Shown: positions 7,270 through 15,417 of the stretch, piece after piece
How the letters are laid out: every line of letters starts with the position of its first letter
Position numbering within the stretch: position 1 is the first letter of the stretch
NCBI GenBank assembly: GCA_964451415.1
Contig: CAYVHU010000008.1
Coordinates: 1-64,000, forward strand
DNA from: CAYVHU01 sp964451415
GTDB taxonomy: Bacteria > Pseudomonadota > Alphaproteobacteria > Rhodospirillales > Magnetovibrionaceae
Direction: 5' to 3'
DNA: 64,000 nucleotides
Made by a program: the position numbers and the translations under genes
The notes under the pieces: generated by a model
What the model saw: only the letters and a program-made list of their open reading frames with translations
Databases searched by the model: none
Told to the model about the DNA's origin: nothing

Positions 7270-10056
7270 ATGCTCGGCGTTCTCGCGAAAAAAGTCTTCG
7301 GTTCCGCCAACGACCGCTACATCAAGGGTCTGAGAAAAACCGTCGGCGACATCAACGCACTGGAGTCCGCCGTTGCGGCGCTGAGCGATGATGAAATCAA
7401 GGCCCGCACGCCATGGTTTCGCGAACGTTTGGCCGGCGGGGAAAACCTGGACGATATCCTGATGGACGCCTTCGCCACCGTACGCGAAGCGGCAAAGCGC
7501 GTTCTGGGCCAGCGTCACTTCGACGTCCAACTCATGGGGGGCATCGTCTTACACCGCGGCCAGATCGCTGAAATGCGTACCGGTGAAGGCAAAACGCTCA
7601 CCGCAACCCTGGCGATCTATCTCAACGCCCTTTCGGGCAAAGGCGCGCACGTCGTCACGGTCAACGACTATCTGGCCAGCCGCGACGCCCTTTGGATGGG
7701 CAAGGTCTACAGCTTCCTGGGCCTCACGGCGGGCTGCATCGTACACGGTCTGGACGACGTGGAACGCAAGGCGGCCTACGAAGCGGACGTCACCTACGGC
7801 ACCAACAACGAATTCGGGTTCGACTACCTGCGCGACAACATGAAGTTCGACCTGGACGACATGGTGCAGCGCGATTTCAACTTCGCCATCGTTGACGAAG
7901 TGGATTCTATTCTTATCGACGAAGCGCGCACGCCGCTGATCATTTCCGGCCCGGCGGAGGATTCATCGGAACTTTACAAAGCGGTGGACCGGCTGTTGCC
8001 CAAGCTGTTGGCGGAAGACTACGAAAAAGATGAAAAGGCCAAGGCCGTGACCTTGACCGAAGAAGGAAACGACCACGCCGAAGCCCTGCTGCGCGAGGCC
8101 GGTTTGCTTACCGAAGGCGCCCTTTACGATATCGCCAACGTCTCGTTGGTGCAGCACATCAATCAGGCGCTGCGCGCGCATATTATGTACACCCTTGATT
8201 CGGACTACATCGTCAAGGACGACAAGGTTGTCATCATTGATGAATTCACCGGGCGCATGATGGAAGGGCGACGCTTCTCAGAGGGACTGCATCAGGCCCT
8301 GGAAGCCAAAGAAGGCGTCACCATCCAGAACGAGAACCAAACGCTGGCGTCCATTACATTCCAGAATTACTTTCGCATGTACCCCAAACTCGCGGGCATG
8401 ACCGGTACGGCGATGACGGAAGCCGGTGAATTTTCGGAAATTTACAAGCTGGAAGTGATCGAGGTTCCGACCCATCGTCCGACGATTCGCATCGACCAAA
8501 ACGATGTCATTTACCGTACGGCGGATGAAAAAAACGACGCCATCGTCGAGTTGATCAAGGAGTGCCAGACGCGCGAACAGCCTGTTTTGGTGGGCACGGT
8601 TTCCATTGAAAAGTCGGAACATCTATCCAATCTTCTCAAAAAATCAAATATCCCCCACAAGGTTCTGAACGCCAAGCACCACGAACAAGAAGCCTTCATC
8701 ATCGCCGATGCGGGATTACCCGGTTCGGTGACGATCGCCACCAACATGGCGGGTCGCGGCACAGATATTCAGCTGGGCGGAAATTTGGAAATGCGCATCC
8801 AGCGCGAACTGGAAGAGATGCTCGAAGGCCCCGAAGGCCCCGAAGGCCCCGAAGGCCCCGAAGGCCCCGAGGGCCCCGAGGGCCCCGAACGCGACGCTGC
8901 CGTCACCAAGATCGAGGCCGAAATCGAAGCCCACAAAAAAGTTGCCCTTGAAGCGGGCGGCCTTTTCATCATCGGCACAGAACGCCATGAAAGCCGACGC
9001 GTCGACAACCAGTTGCGTGGACGTTCCGGACGCCAGGGCGACCCTGGTGCGTCCGCGTTCTTCCTTTCGCTGGATGACGATCTGATGCGCATCTTCGGTT
9101 CGGAGCGCATCAACGGCATGTTGGTCAAGATGGGTCTGCAAGAAGGCGAAGCCATTGTTCACCCGTGGATCAACAAAGCGCTGGAAAAAGCCCAGCAAAA
9201 GGTCGAGGCGCGCAACTTCGAAATCCGCAAAAACCTGCTGAAATTCGACGACGTGATGAACGACCAGCGCAAGGTGATTTATTCCGAACGCAAAGAGCTT
9301 TTGGCCGCCGAAACCGTGGCCGAAGAAATCATCGGCATGCGTCACAATCTGATCGACGCCTTGATCGCCCGCACCATCCCGGAAAAGGCCTACGCCGACG
9401 AGTGGGATGTCCAGGGCCTGCACGAAGAAATTCTACGCATCTTCGGCCTCACCCTGCCCATCGCCGACTGGGCCAAGGAAGAAGGCATCGCGGACCAGGA
9501 AATCAAGGAACGCGTAATCAACGCAACCGACCGTAAAATGGCGGAAAAGGCCGCCCAGTACGGCCCGGAAGTCATGCGCGATGTGGAGAAAAACCTCTAT
9601 CTGTCGATTCTCGACCAATTGTGGAAAGATCACCTGCTCACTTTGGACAATTTGCGCCAGGGTATCGGGTTGCGCGCCTATGCCCAGCAAGACCCGTTGA
9701 ACGAGTACAAGCGCGAGGCCTTCGGTCTGTTCCACGATCTGCTCGATTTAATTTCCGAACGCGTCACCACGATTCTGGCCCATGTGGAATTGCAGATCAT
9801 GCCGCAAGAAGGCTTGTTCCCCCATGCCCCGACGCAAATGGTCGAGGGGCATGAAGACCCGGCCTTCGCCCACACACCCGGGGAAGACCCCTCCGAAAGC
9901 GGGGCGACGGCCTTCCCGACCATGCCGCTCACCTCGCGCGCCCACGGCACACGCGACCCGAACGATCCCACCACCTGGGGCCGCGTGGGGCGCAACGAAG
10001 CGTGTCCCTGCGCTTCGGGAAAAAAATACAAACATTGCCACGGCAAGATATCTTAG
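7270..10056 (+). CDS. secA: Preprotein translocase ATPase SecA
   Basis: SecA drives unfolded preproteins through SecYEG with ATP. At 928 residues it is slightly longer than usual. Walker A is MRTGEGKTLTATL near residue 100-112, the DEAD-type Walker B reads IVDEVDSILIDEAR, and NMAGRGTDIQLGGN marks the second nucleotide-binding fold. The C-terminus has the zinc-binding SEC-C motif CPCASGKKYKHCHG, used for SecB and lipid contacts. The oddity is an EGP tripeptide repeated seven times at residues 519-539, just after the second nucleotide-binding fold; it is encoded by a DNA minisatellite. AAGGTG upstream is a fair ribosome site. The gene is single and divergent from the receiver gene. Confidence 0.98.
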   Translation: MLGVLAKKVFGSANDRYIKGLRKTVGDINALESAVAALSDDEIKARTPWFRERLAGGENLDDILMDAFATVREAAKRVLGQRHFDVQLMGGIVLHRGQIAEMRTGEGKTLTATLAIYLNALSGKGAHVVTVNDYLASRDALWMGKVYSFLGLTAGCIVHGLDDVERKAAYEADVTYGTNNEFGFDYLRDNMKFDLDDMVQRDFNFAIVDEVDSILIDEARTPLIISGPAEDSSELYKAVDRLLPKLLAEDYEKDEKAKAVTLTEEGNDHAEALLREAGLLTEGALYDIANVSLVQHINQALRAHIMYTLDSDYIVKDDKVVIIDEFTGRMMEGRRFSEGLHQALEAKEGVTIQNENQTLASITFQNYFRMYPKLAGMTGTAMTEAGEFSEIYKLEVIEVPTHRPTIRIDQNDVIYRTADEKNDAIVELIKECQTREQPVLVGTVSIEKSEHLSNLLKKSNIPHKVLNAKHHEQEAFIIADAGLPGSVTIATNMAGRGTDIQLGGNLEMRIQRELEEMLEGPEGPEGPEGPEGPEGPEGPERDAAVTKIEAEIEAHKKVALEAGGLFIIGTERHESRRVDNQLRGRSGRQGDPGASAFFLSLDDDLMRIFGSERINGMLVKMGLQEGEAIVHPWINKALEKAQQKVEARNFEIRKNLLKFDDVMNDQRKVIYSERKELLAAETVAEEIIGMRHNLIDALIARTIPEKAYADEWDVQGLHEEILRIFGLTLPIADWAKEEGIADQEIKERVINATDRKMAEKAAQYGPEVMRDVEKNLYLSILDQLWKDHLLTLDNLRQGIGLRAYAQQDPLNEYKREAFGLFHDLLDLISERVTTILAHVELQIMPQEGLFPHAPTQMVEGHEDPAFAHTPGEDPSESGATAFPTMPLTSRAHGTRDPNDPTTWGRVGRNEACPCASGKKYKHCHGKIS
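8824..8886 (+). repeat. In-frame 9-bp minisatellite (7 units) inside secA
   Basis: Five copies of GAAGGCCCC (8824-8868) are followed by two of GAGGGCCCC (8869-8886), encoding Glu-Gly-Pro seven times. Unit length is a multiple of three, so gain or loss of units keeps the frame. Confidence 0.97.
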
Positions 10057-10206
10057 CGCAGGGAAAACGTATCTTCCCATTGGAAATCAGGCACTTGATC
10101 ACTACACGCAATAGTAGCGGTAGAGCCATTTGCTTTAATCCTTAAGGATGTTCTGCAAATTAGCCTTATTTCAAATCGTTAGGGGCAGAACTGCGACCCT
10201 TGCGCG

Positions 10207-10434
10207 AACCAACGCAAGGCCATCGCGGCGTCCATCCGCGATGTGGATTTCGGCTGCCGTTATGGTGGTGATGAATTTTGCCTCATCATGCCCAACGCCA
10301 TCGCCCAGAGCGGGCCTGAGAATTTCGTCGATTCCGATACCCTAATCAAACAGGCCGACAAAATGATGTATACCGCCAAGGACGAAGCTAAGAAAAAAGT
10401 AAAAAGCGCAGGGGTTCATACCATGGTGCAATAA
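10207..10434 (+). pseudogene. Relic of a GGDEF (diguanylate cyclase) domain
   Basis: The frame from about 10207 reads SIRDVDFGCRYGGDEFCLIM, the heart of a GGDEF active site. It then jumps after ~15 residues to LIKQADKMMYTAKDEAKK, which is normally the last helix of the domain. About 40-50 residues between the two are missing, as is everything N-terminal to the signature; no start with a ribosome site precedes it. It is a degraded fragment of a cyclic-di-GMP synthase, not a working gene. It occupies most of the 479-bp gap between secA and the next gene. The stretch 10057-10206 shows nothing else I can identify. Confidence 0.75.
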
Positions 10435-10460
10435 AAGGTTCATACCAGGCTGCAATAAAA
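10413..10460 (+). repeat. Tandem 24-bp duplication
   Basis: GGTTCATACCATGGTGCAAT with AAAA (10413-10436) is repeated with two mismatches at 10437-10460. The first copy holds the last codons and stop of the GGDEF relic. Confidence 0.85.
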
Positions 10461-10535
10461 GAAAATTATCGCTTGGTATTTGGCACGCCTAATCTTAAGT
10501 GTCTTGGTACGCTTCGCAATCAAAAGGACGAAAAC

Positions 10536-11318
10536 ATGGCCGATTTGATTCCTTCCGCAGACGACGTGGACAAACAAATCGAGGCCGAGTTTCTCGCCGA
10601 TCTGCAAGACACGGCAAGCGATCTGGATATCTTGCTTGGCAACTTGCGCTCCGGGGCGGAACCCCTGGAACACGGGCTGGTGGAGCTGCGAAAGCACGCC
10701 CACAACATGCTAGCCCAAGGCCGCGGCATCAATATTTCGGCCATTCATCTGCTCGCCCACCGCCTGAACGAGTACCTGGGCGAGGTCAAGACACTCGACC
10801 CCGCCATCCTCACCGACGTGCAGACCTTCGTCGACAAGCTGCAAAACGTACTCGACGGAGATACCAGCGCCGCAGAATCGACACCCAAACTGGTGCGCGA
10901 ACTTCCCGCCCGCCAGATCGCCGACCTGGACTTCGGCGACATCACGCAAAAAGACATCGAAGTCCTGCTTATCATTCCGGAAAAATCCATGTCGCGCATC
11001 GTGGAAAAGGAATTGGCGGCGTGCGGCTATCGCATATCCCACGCGCGCTCCGCGTTCGAAGGGTTCAAACTCGCCTTGCAGACCCGCCCGGAACTGGTGA
11101 TTTCCGCCATGGAACTGCGCGATATGACGGGCATTGATCTGGCCTGCGCCTTCGCCGCCATGCCGCAGACCCACGCCATGCCGTTTGCCCTGCTGACCAG
11201 TTACGATTGGGGAAACCCCGCATTGGATCGTTTGCCGCCGCGCGACGCCCTGCTGCGCAAGGGACCGACCTTCGGCAGCGACCTAGCCGAGGCGCTGGCG
11301 CGTTTCCGCATTACCTAG
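10536..11318 (+). CDS. Hpt-like/pseudo-receiver signalling protein
   Basis: A 260-residue protein starting at the ATG at 10536, which AAAGGA precedes. Residues ~15-105 are helical, and ELRKHAHNMLAQG resembles, but does not prove, a histidine phosphotransfer helix. Residues ~140-258 have the pattern of a CheY-like receiver, starting IEVLLIIPEKSMSR. The strand that should end in the phosphoacceptor Asp reads LVISAMELRDMTG, so Ala replaces Asp. It would therefore act without canonical phosphorylation. The stop codon TAG lies inside a CTAGGGTC repeat end. The exact pathway is unknown; the upstream GGDEF relic may once have been a partner. Confidence 0.7.
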   Translation: MADLIPSADDVDKQIEAEFLADLQDTASDLDILLGNLRSGAEPLEHGLVELRKHAHNMLAQGRGINISAIHLLAHRLNEYLGEVKTLDPAILTDVQTFVDKLQNVLDGDTSAAESTPKLVRELPARQIADLDFGDITQKDIEVLLIIPEKSMSRIVEKELAACGYRISHARSAFEGFKLALQTRPELVISAMELRDMTGIDLACAFAAMPQTHAMPFALLTSYDWGNPALDRLPPRDALLRKGPTFGSDLAEALARFRIT

Positions 11319-11337
11319 GGTCTAGAGTCCTTCTCAT
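11315..11337. repeat. Possible relic end of the miniature element family seen at 30319-30590
   Basis: CTAGGGTCTAGAGTCCTTC starting at 11315 resembles the terminal repeat CTAGGGTCCAGACTCATTC of the complete element, with about 16 of the first 19 positions shared. No opposing end is nearby. The TAG stop of the upstream gene (11316-11318) lies within it, as mlaE's stop does in the full element. Confidence 0.4.
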
Positions 11338-11340
11338 ACG

Positions 11341-11369
11341 TTGAACAAATATGACACCGGCGTCATACT
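11341..11369 (+). promoter_or_regulatory. Candidate promoter with embedded operator palindrome for the fatty-acid operon
   Basis: TTGAAC at 11341-11346 and CATACT at 11364-11369 are spaced 17 bp apart. Between and overlapping them lies TATGACACCGGCGTCATA (11350-11367), an 18-bp palindrome with one mismatched pair. A dimeric repressor bound here would block RNA polymerase. The next gene starts at 11418. The regulator is not visible in the window; a FadR- or TetR-type fatty-acid repressor is an inference. Confidence 0.5.
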
Positions 11370-11417
11370 GAACGACGATATCAGTGTGCAAGGAGAATCC
11401 GGGAGGCTCGTCCAGGC

Positions 11418-13715
11418 ATGTCCGCGCAAGGCGTCGGTTTCGACATCAACGAAAGCACCTACGACTGGTGCGTGCGTGCCTTTCACATCATTCACGACAC
11501 CTTGGGTTTGAACATCAAAGTCCATGGCGACACCGAAGCGACCCGCCATGGCGACATCTTTATCTTCAATCACTTCGCGCGTTTCGAAACCGTAATCCCG
11601 CCCTACATCATCCACCGGGCCACGGGGGCCTATTGCCGCTCCGTCGCCGATCACGCCTTGTTCGAGGGCAATGAACGTCTGGCCTCGTTTTTACGCAGTG
11701 TCGGCGCAACGCCCAACGACATACCCGGTCTATTGCCCTTTCTGGCGGCGGAAATTCTCCGGGGACGCAAGGTGATTTTCTTTCCCGAAGGCGGCATGGT
11801 CAAGGACCGTCGCGTCATGGACGACGCGGGACAGTACAACATTTATTCGCGCACCGCGCAGGAACGGCGCAAACATCACAAGGGGGCGGCGATTCTCGCG
11901 CTGACTCTCGATATCTTCAAATGGCGCATCCGCAGCGTGAACGAGCGCGGCGATGAAAAACGTATCGCACGGTGGGTCAAGGCCCTGCATTTACCCAGTG
12001 CCGAAGTCCTGCTGAGCGCCGTGGCGAAACCGACCCTGGTCGTACCTGGAACCATCACATTTTATCCTTTGCGCATCAACGAAAACGCCGTCAGCCGCAG
12101 CGCCGAATTATTGTCCAAGGGACTGCGCAAACAGTTTCTCGAAGAACTGGTGGTCGAGGGCAATCTTTTGTTCAAAAACACCGACATGGACATCCGCTTT
12201 ACCGAGCCTCTTTCTTCGCAAAAAAAATGGCGCTGGTGGGAACGCAAACTGCTGGAGCGCTATTTCGCAAAAATATCGTCCCTGGAGGAGTTGTTCGATC
12301 TGCGCGAGCAAAAAACGCAAGATTGGGCCGACAAAATTCTCGCCAAATGCATCGCCAGGGAAACGAACCGCATCCGCGACCTGAGCATGAAGGCCCTGTA
12401 CACCGGCATCACCGTCAACCTCAGCCATCTGGCGTCCTATCTGATTTATCATCTGGTCAATCGCAGCCACATGTCCATCGATGTGGAAACCTTCAACAAG
12501 ACCTTGTATTTGGCGTTAAAGAATTTACAGGCCTCCACGCACGTCTCCTTGCATCGAAGCCTCTATTGGCCGGATCGCTATCGCGGCCTGATCGAAGGAC
12601 AGTGCGCCGAACTGGATCGTTTCCTGGCCACCGCAAAAACGGCGGGCCTCGTCGACCGCAACGAAAAGTCGTACCATTTTCTTTCTCCCCTGCTCGAAAA
12701 TTTTACCTTTGACGAAGTCCGCTTGGCCAATCCCGTTTTGGTTTACGCCAACGAGGTCGCCCCGCTTCAAGTCGTCCGCGCCACCGTCGACAAGGCGTTT
12801 ATCGACGCCCCGCACGTGAGCGAACAAGACATCGCATCGTACCTGTTCGACGATGAATTGAGGGCTCACGATTGGAATAAACGCAACTATCAGGCGCCGC
12901 AATACGCCGAAATCAACGCCAGAGAAACCGCCACGCAGGACGGAGCGCCGTATCTCTTGTTAGCAAAGAAACAAAACCGCATCGGCGTGCTGTTGGTGCA
13001 CGGCCTGTTGGCCACACCCGCCGAATGGCAGAACTATGCCCAACATCTTTGCGCCCGCGGCCAGGCGGTAATGGGGATACGTCTGGCCGGGCACGGCACG
13101 TCACCATGGGATCTTCATGAACGGAAGTGGAGCGACTGGCGCGATTCCATCGCGCGGGGCTACCGCATTCTTTCGGCCTTCTGTGAGCGCATTGTCATGA
13201 TCGGGTTTTCAACGGGCGGCGCATTGAGCCTGCTCTATGCCGCCCAATGGCCACAACACCTGTACGGTGTGGCCGCCATCAACACCCCCATAGAATTTCG
13301 CAACCGCAAGATGGCGTATGTACCGCTCATCCACGGCTTGAACAAGCTTGCCAATTGGCTGCCCATGATCGACGACGTGATCCCGTTTCGCGAAAACAAC
13401 TCAGAACACCCGCTTATCAATTATCGCTCCGTGCCCATTCCGGCACTGTATGAAATGCGCGCCCTGATCGAAGAACTGCAAAACCGCCTGCCCAAGGTGC
13501 AAGCCCCGGTTTTGCTGATCCAATCCGACGACGATCCCATCGTACAGCCCGACAGTGTCAAGCATATCCACGGCAAGCTCGCCTGCCCAAGTGAACTAAA
13601 ATGGGTTTCCAGCGCGCGCCATGGCATTGTCAGCGACGACGATGATCACGTCTGGTCCCTTCTGGATAACTTCATCGCCAGCGCGGCGCGCTCACAGCCG
13701 GAGGGCGGAACATGA
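11418..13715 (+). CDS. PlsC-type acyltransferase fused to alpha/beta hydrolase
   Basis: This 765-residue protein joins two lipid-related modules. The N-terminal third is a lysophosphatidate-type acyltransferase: His52 sits in NHFARFE, the HX4D motif with Glu in place of Asp, and FFPEGG at ~121-126 is the acceptor-phosphate motif. A middle part (~250-480) resembles the C-terminal region of glycerol-3-phosphate acyltransferases. From ~520 an alpha/beta hydrolase begins with LLVHGLLATPAEW; its nucleophile elbow is GFSTGG (Ser598) and a late HG motif (ARHGIVSDD) supplies His. It leads the fatty-acid operon and overlaps the ligase gene by 4 bp. Remodelling of phospholipid or release of fatty acid for the downstream enzymes is inferred. 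Confidence 0.82.
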   Translation: MSAQGVGFDINESTYDWCVRAFHIIHDTLGLNIKVHGDTEATRHGDIFIFNHFARFETVIPPYIIHRATGAYCRSVADHALFEGNERLASFLRSVGATPNDIPGLLPFLAAEILRGRKVIFFPEGGMVKDRRVMDDAGQYNIYSRTAQERRKHHKGAAILALTLDIFKWRIRSVNERGDEKRIARWVKALHLPSAEVLLSAVAKPTLVVPGTITFYPLRINENAVSRSAELLSKGLRKQFLEELVVEGNLLFKNTDMDIRFTEPLSSQKKWRWWERKLLERYFAKISSLEELFDLREQKTQDWADKILAKCIARETNRIRDLSMKALYTGITVNLSHLASYLIYHLVNRSHMSIDVETFNKTLYLALKNLQASTHVSLHRSLYWPDRYRGLIEGQCAELDRFLATAKTAGLVDRNEKSYHFLSPLLENFTFDEVRLANPVLVYANEVAPLQVVRATVDKAFIDAPHVSEQDIASYLFDDELRAHDWNKRNYQAPQYAEINARETATQDGAPYLLLAKKQNRIGVLLVHGLLATPAEWQNYAQHLCARGQAVMGIRLAGHGTSPWDLHERKWSDWRDSIARGYRILSAFCERIVMIGFSTGGALSLLYAAQWPQHLYGVAAINTPIEFRNRKMAYVPLIHGLNKLANWLPMIDDVIPFRENNSEHPLINYRSVPIPALYEMRALIEELQNRLPKVQAPVLLIQSDDDPIVQPDSVKHIHGKLACPSELKWVSSARHGIVSDDDDHVWSLLDNFIASAARSQPEGGT

Positions 13716-15385
13716 GCGCATCTTTTCACCCCCTTCGCGCCGCCACCATTTTGAGCCGTACCGCCGAGGCCCACCCGGAATTGCCATGCCTTGATTTCCT
13801 CGGCGCAAAAATGACCTACGCAGAGGTCCTGGACACCGCCCGGCGCGCCGCACGCGGGTTGCAGGACCTGGGCGTGCGCAAGGGCGACAGGGTCGGTTTG
13901 TGCCTCCCCAACTCGCCTTATTACGTAATCGGATATTTCGCGACGCTGATGATCGGCGCCACGGTGGTGAACTTCAATCCGCTGTATACCGAAGACGAAC
14001 TCCGCCATCAAATTGAGGACAGCGACATCACGGTGATGTTCACCCTCGATCTCAAAAAACTTTACGCCAAGGTTGCAAACGCTTTGCACAAAACGAGCCT
14101 GCGCACCCTTGTCGTGTGCTCGCTGGCCGACGCCCTACCCACCGTCAAGGGCTGGTTGATGCAGGCTTTCAAGCGCGGCCAAACCGCCGCCGTGCGCGCC
14201 GACCTCGCCCATGTGCCGTTTGATCTGTTGATCGCCGACAAAGACGCCCCCGAACCCGTGGAGATCGATCCCGAACGCGACATTGCGGTCTTGCAATACA
14301 CCGGCGGCACCACGGGAGCCCCCAAAGGCGCAATGCTTACCCACGCCAACATCACCGCCAACACGCAGCAGGTCAGCGCGTGGCTGGGCGACGTCGAACC
14401 CGGATGCGAACGGGTTTTGTGCGTCATTCCCTTTTTTCACGTTTTCGCCATGACGGTGGCGATGAACTTGGGATTGAGTACGGGTGCGCAATTGATCTTA
14501 CTGCCGCGCTTTGATTTGAAACAGGTTCTACAAACCATCCATGAAGCAAAACCGACCTTGTTTCCCGCCGTCCCCACCCTTTACGGCGCAATCAACAACG
14601 CCCCCGACGTGACGCATTACGACCTGACGTCGCTTCGTTATTGCATTAGCGGCGGGGCCGCCTTGCCGGTTAAGGTCAAAGCGGCATTCGAATCCCTGAG
14701 CGGGTGCGTGGTCGTCGAAGGGTACGGTTTGAGCGAAACCTCGCCGGTGGTCACATGCAACCCCCCGCACGGAGAGAACAAACCCGGCTCCATCGGCCTG
14801 CCCCTACCCTGGACGGAGGTGAAATTGCGCGACCTAGAAGGCGGCGCACGCGCCGTACCCCCTGGCGAACACGGCGAACTGGTGGTGCGCGGTCCCCAGG
14901 TCATGGCCGGCTATTGGAAACGCGAGAACGAAACCCGCGCGGTCTTAAGCGACGGCTGGCTGAGAACCGGCGACGTCGGCTACCGTGACGCGGGCGGCTA
15001 CCTGTTCCTCACCGACCGTCTCAAAGACATAATCATCTGTTCGGGTTTCAATGTTTATCCGCGCACCATCGAAGATGTTTTGTACCGCCACCACGGCGTA
15101 CGTGAGGCCATCGTGATCGGCATCCCCGATGAATACCGCGGCGAGGCGCCCAAGGCCTTCGTCACCTTAAAAGCGGACGCACAGGCAACGCCGGAGGAAT
15201 TGCTCGCTTTCACCCACGAAAAACTCAATCCCATCGAACGTCCGGTAGCCGTGGAAATCCGCGATAAACTGCCGAAGACGCTAATCGGAAAACTCTCCAA
15301 GAAGGAGTTGGTCGCACAATCTCTAAAACGCCACGAAAGCGTCTGGAATCAAGAGTATCATCGCAGGGACAAAAATCACGATTGA
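13712..15385 (+). CDS. Long-chain fatty acid-CoA ligase (FadD-type)
   Basis: The enzyme activates fatty acids to acyl-CoA through an acyl-AMP. It has 557 residues, usual for FadD. The P-loop-like AMP motif is YTGGTTGAPKGAMLTH near residue 195; GYGLSETSPV (~340) and a later WLRTGDVGYRD are the other signature motifs, and the catalytic Lys sits in TLIGKLSKKEL near the C-terminus. ATGA overlap with the upstream acyltransferase-hydrolase gene suggests coupled translation. With the thiolase, HAD-ECH and FadE genes that follow, it supplies a complete beta-oxidation set. Chain-length preference cannot be read from sequence. Confidence 0.93.
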   Translation: MSASFHPLRAATILSRTAEAHPELPCLDFLGAKMTYAEVLDTARRAARGLQDLGVRKGDRVGLCLPNSPYYVIGYFATLMIGATVVNFNPLYTEDELRHQIEDSDITVMFTLDLKKLYAKVANALHKTSLRTLVVCSLADALPTVKGWLMQAFKRGQTAAVRADLAHVPFDLLIADKDAPEPVEIDPERDIAVLQYTGGTTGAPKGAMLTHANITANTQQVSAWLGDVEPGCERVLCVIPFFHVFAMTVAMNLGLSTGAQLILLPRFDLKQVLQTIHEAKPTLFPAVPTLYGAINNAPDVTHYDLTSLRYCISGGAALPVKVKAAFESLSGCVVVEGYGLSETSPVVTCNPPHGENKPGSIGLPLPWTEVKLRDLEGGARAVPPGEHGELVVRGPQVMAGYWKRENETRAVLSDGWLRTGDVGYRDAGGYLFLTDRLKDIIICSGFNVYPRTIEDVLYRHHGVREAIVIGIPDEYRGEAPKAFVTLKADAQATPEELLAFTHEKLNPIERPVAVEIRDKLPKTLIGKLSKKELVAQSLKRHESVWNQEYHRRDKNHD

Positions 15386-15417
15386 ACGTTTTTCAGCCCC
15401 GATAAGGAAAAAGGCTT

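Noticed and set aside
8716..9423. A 235-codon leftward frame with GALGAF repeats inside secA
   Set aside because: The repeats are the reverse complement of the EGP minisatellite; no real gene evidence.
10148..10345. A 65-codon frame overlapping the GGDEF relic
   Set aside because: It is in another frame and lacks similarity; the relic frame explains the region better.
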